From Candidatus Parcubacteria bacterium (GTDB taxonomy: Bacteria > Patescibacteriota > Minisyncoccia > Phycocordibacterales > Zambryskibacteraceae), in NCBI GenBank assembly GCA_019661805.1, contig JAIFWR010000019.1:1-5659 (forward strand): DNA of 5,659 bases, in the 5' to 3' direction. This document shows, one piece after another, positions 4,792 to 5,659 of this stretch (positions within the stretch are counted from its first letter, which is position 1; each line of letters starts with the position of its first letter). A model generated the notes under the pieces. That model saw only the letters and a list, made by a program, of their open reading frames with translations, was not told the origin of the DNA and did not search any database. The translations under genes and the position numbers were made by a program.

Positions 4792-5659
4792 ATGAAAAAA
4801 GAACAGACTGAAAATCCATACATCGGCACGATCCGCGTCACCGGCAAGGGCGTGGGCTACTTCCCCATCCCTGACTCCGACGAGGACTTCGAGATCCCTC
4901 CCGAGCAAATCAATACCGCTCTCAACCGCGATAGGGTTAGGATCGAGGATTTGAAAAAAGTTTCCCCCTACGGGCGGAAGTTCGCCACGGTCGCCGAGGT
5001 AGTCGAGCGGCACAAGATGGAGTTCGTCGGCACCTTCGACGACAATTTCGTCATTCCCGACGACAAGCGGATGTATCGCGATATCGCCGTAACCGGCGCG
5101 AAGAGTGCCAAGAACGGCGACAAGGTTCAAGTGAGAATCACTTCGTGGGAAGAGGCCTCGAAAAGCCCGAAGGGCGAGGTGGTGAGGATCATCGGCAAGG
5201 CGGGCGAGCACAACACCGAGATGCTCGGCATCGTCTACGAGTCGGGCTTCGAGGTGGACTTCCCTCCCGAGGTCGAGAAGGAGGCGGAGGAGTGGAAGAG
5301 GAAGTTCGACAAGGAGGACCACCTCAAGGGCCGCCGGGACTTCACCTCGACGACGACCTTTACCATCGACCCGGCCGATGCCAAGGATTTCGATGACGCT
5401 ATTTCCTTTAAAAAGCTTGAGGGCGGCGATTACGAGATCGGCATCCACATTGCCGATGTCTCTCACTTCGTCCTCCCCGGCACCGCGCTCGACAAGGAGG
5501 CGGTGAAGCGCGGCACCTCCATCTACCTCGTCGACCGCACCATCCCCATGCTCCCGGAGGTGCTTTCAAACGATCTCTGCTCGCTCAACCCGAACGAGCC
5601 CAAGTACGCCTTCTCGGCGGTGTTCGTAATGGACAAGGCGGGGGACGTCAAGGAGCGCT
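4792..5659 (+). CDS. rnr: Ribonuclease R (RNB-family 3'-5' exoribonuclease), N-terminal part
   Basis: RNase R degrades structured RNA processively from the 3' end and takes part in rRNA quality control and trans-translation. The 289 visible codons cover N-terminal cold-shock-type RNA-binding domains (GTIRVTGKGVGYF at 12-24; second OB segment near EFVGTFDDNFVIPDD, 77-91) and the start of the RNB catalytic domain. The four metal-binding aspartates are at D193, D199, D201 and D202 in IDPADAKDFDDA, with the spacing of E. coli RNase II D201/D207/D209/D210. Next come GIHIADVSHFV (217-227) and the RGTSIYLVDRTIPMLPEVLSNDLCSL block (240-265), diagnostic of the family. The rest of the RNB domain and the S1 domain fall outside the window. 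The N terminus is short, with no helix-turn-helix extension as in E. coli. The start has no Shine-Dalgarno sequence and lies 6 nt from tRNA-Leu(UAG). Confidence 0.95.
   Translation, partial: MKKEQTENPYIGTIRVTGKGVGYFPIPDSDEDFEIPPEQINTALNRDRVRIEDLKKVSPYGRKFATVAEVVERHKMEFVGTFDDNFVIPDDKRMYRDIAVTGAKSAKNGDKVQVRITSWEEASKSPKGEVVRIIGKAGEHNTEMLGIVYESGFEVDFPPEVEKEAEEWKRKFDKEDHLKGRRDFTSTTTFTIDPADAKDFDDAISFKKLEGGDYEIGIHIADVSHFVLPGTALDKEAVKRGTSIYLVDRTIPMLPEVLSNDLCSLNPNEPKYAFSAVFVMDKAGDVKER

Noticed and set aside
4456..5466. Minus-strand open frame (336 codons) opposite rnr and the tRNAs
   Set aside because: It reads through two tRNA genes and the complement of a clear RNase R, so it is a shadow frame.
1..5659. 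Mobile element, CRISPR array, toxin-antitoxin or defence system
   Set aside because: No transposase, integrase, regularly spaced repeats, terminal inverted repeats or defence domains were found. tRNA genes can serve as integration sites, but no partial tRNA duplication is present.

Overview
The window reads as compact housekeeping DNA from a small bacterial genome with coding GC near 60%. Candidate Phyla Radiation / Patescibacteria (Parcubacteria-like) is my best guess. The grounds are an IF2 of only 496 aa with no N-terminal extension, a cysteine desulfurase cut down to about 329 aa, a 105-aa RbfA, overlapping or nearly touching genes, single tRNA genes scattered between protein genes, and almost no spacer. 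This assignment is inference; no rRNA gene is present to settle it.

Layout. Positions 1-2212, minus strand: a NifS/IscS-type cysteine desulfurase is followed by a ClpB/ClpC-family AAA+ unfoldase, overlapping by 14 nt; the unfoldase runs off the left edge. Positions 2213-2234: a 22-bp gap separates the divergent desulfurase and infB starts. Positions 2235-4048, plus strand: infB and rbfA, both acting on the 30S subunit and spaced 5 nt apart. Positions 4052-4476, minus strand: tRNA-Cys(GCA) and tRNA-Leu(UAA) stand directly head to tail. Beyond them is a strong promoter, a roughly 115-nt structured RNA candidate with an intrinsic terminator, then tRNA-Gly(CCC), which converges on rbfA. Positions 4477-4536: back-to-back tRNA promoters. 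Positions 4537-5659, plus strand: tRNA-Lys(CUU), a 94-nt spacer full of hairpins, tRNA-Leu(UAG), and, 6 nt later, an RNase R gene that runs off the right edge.

How it fits together. Nearly everything serves translation and RNA or protein quality control: initiation (IF2), 30S maturation (RbfA), five tRNAs, sulfur supply (perhaps for tRNA thiolation), structured-RNA decay (RNase R) and disaggregation or unfolding (Clp). None of the five protein starts visible here has a usable Shine-Dalgarno sequence. For the desulfurase, clpB and infB, sigma70-like -10 elements lie 6-11 nt before the ATG, so their mRNAs would be leaderless or nearly so. For rnr, the start codon follows the tRNA-Leu 3' end by only 6 nt, so tRNA 3' processing would create a similar short 5' end.

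The most interesting items are the unassigned structured RNA (about 4160-4275, minus), the tRNA-Leu/rnr junction, the overlapping divergent promoters, the hairpin-filled tRNA spacer, and the altered T-loop of tRNA-Leu(UAA). No mobile element, CRISPR array or defence gene is seen.
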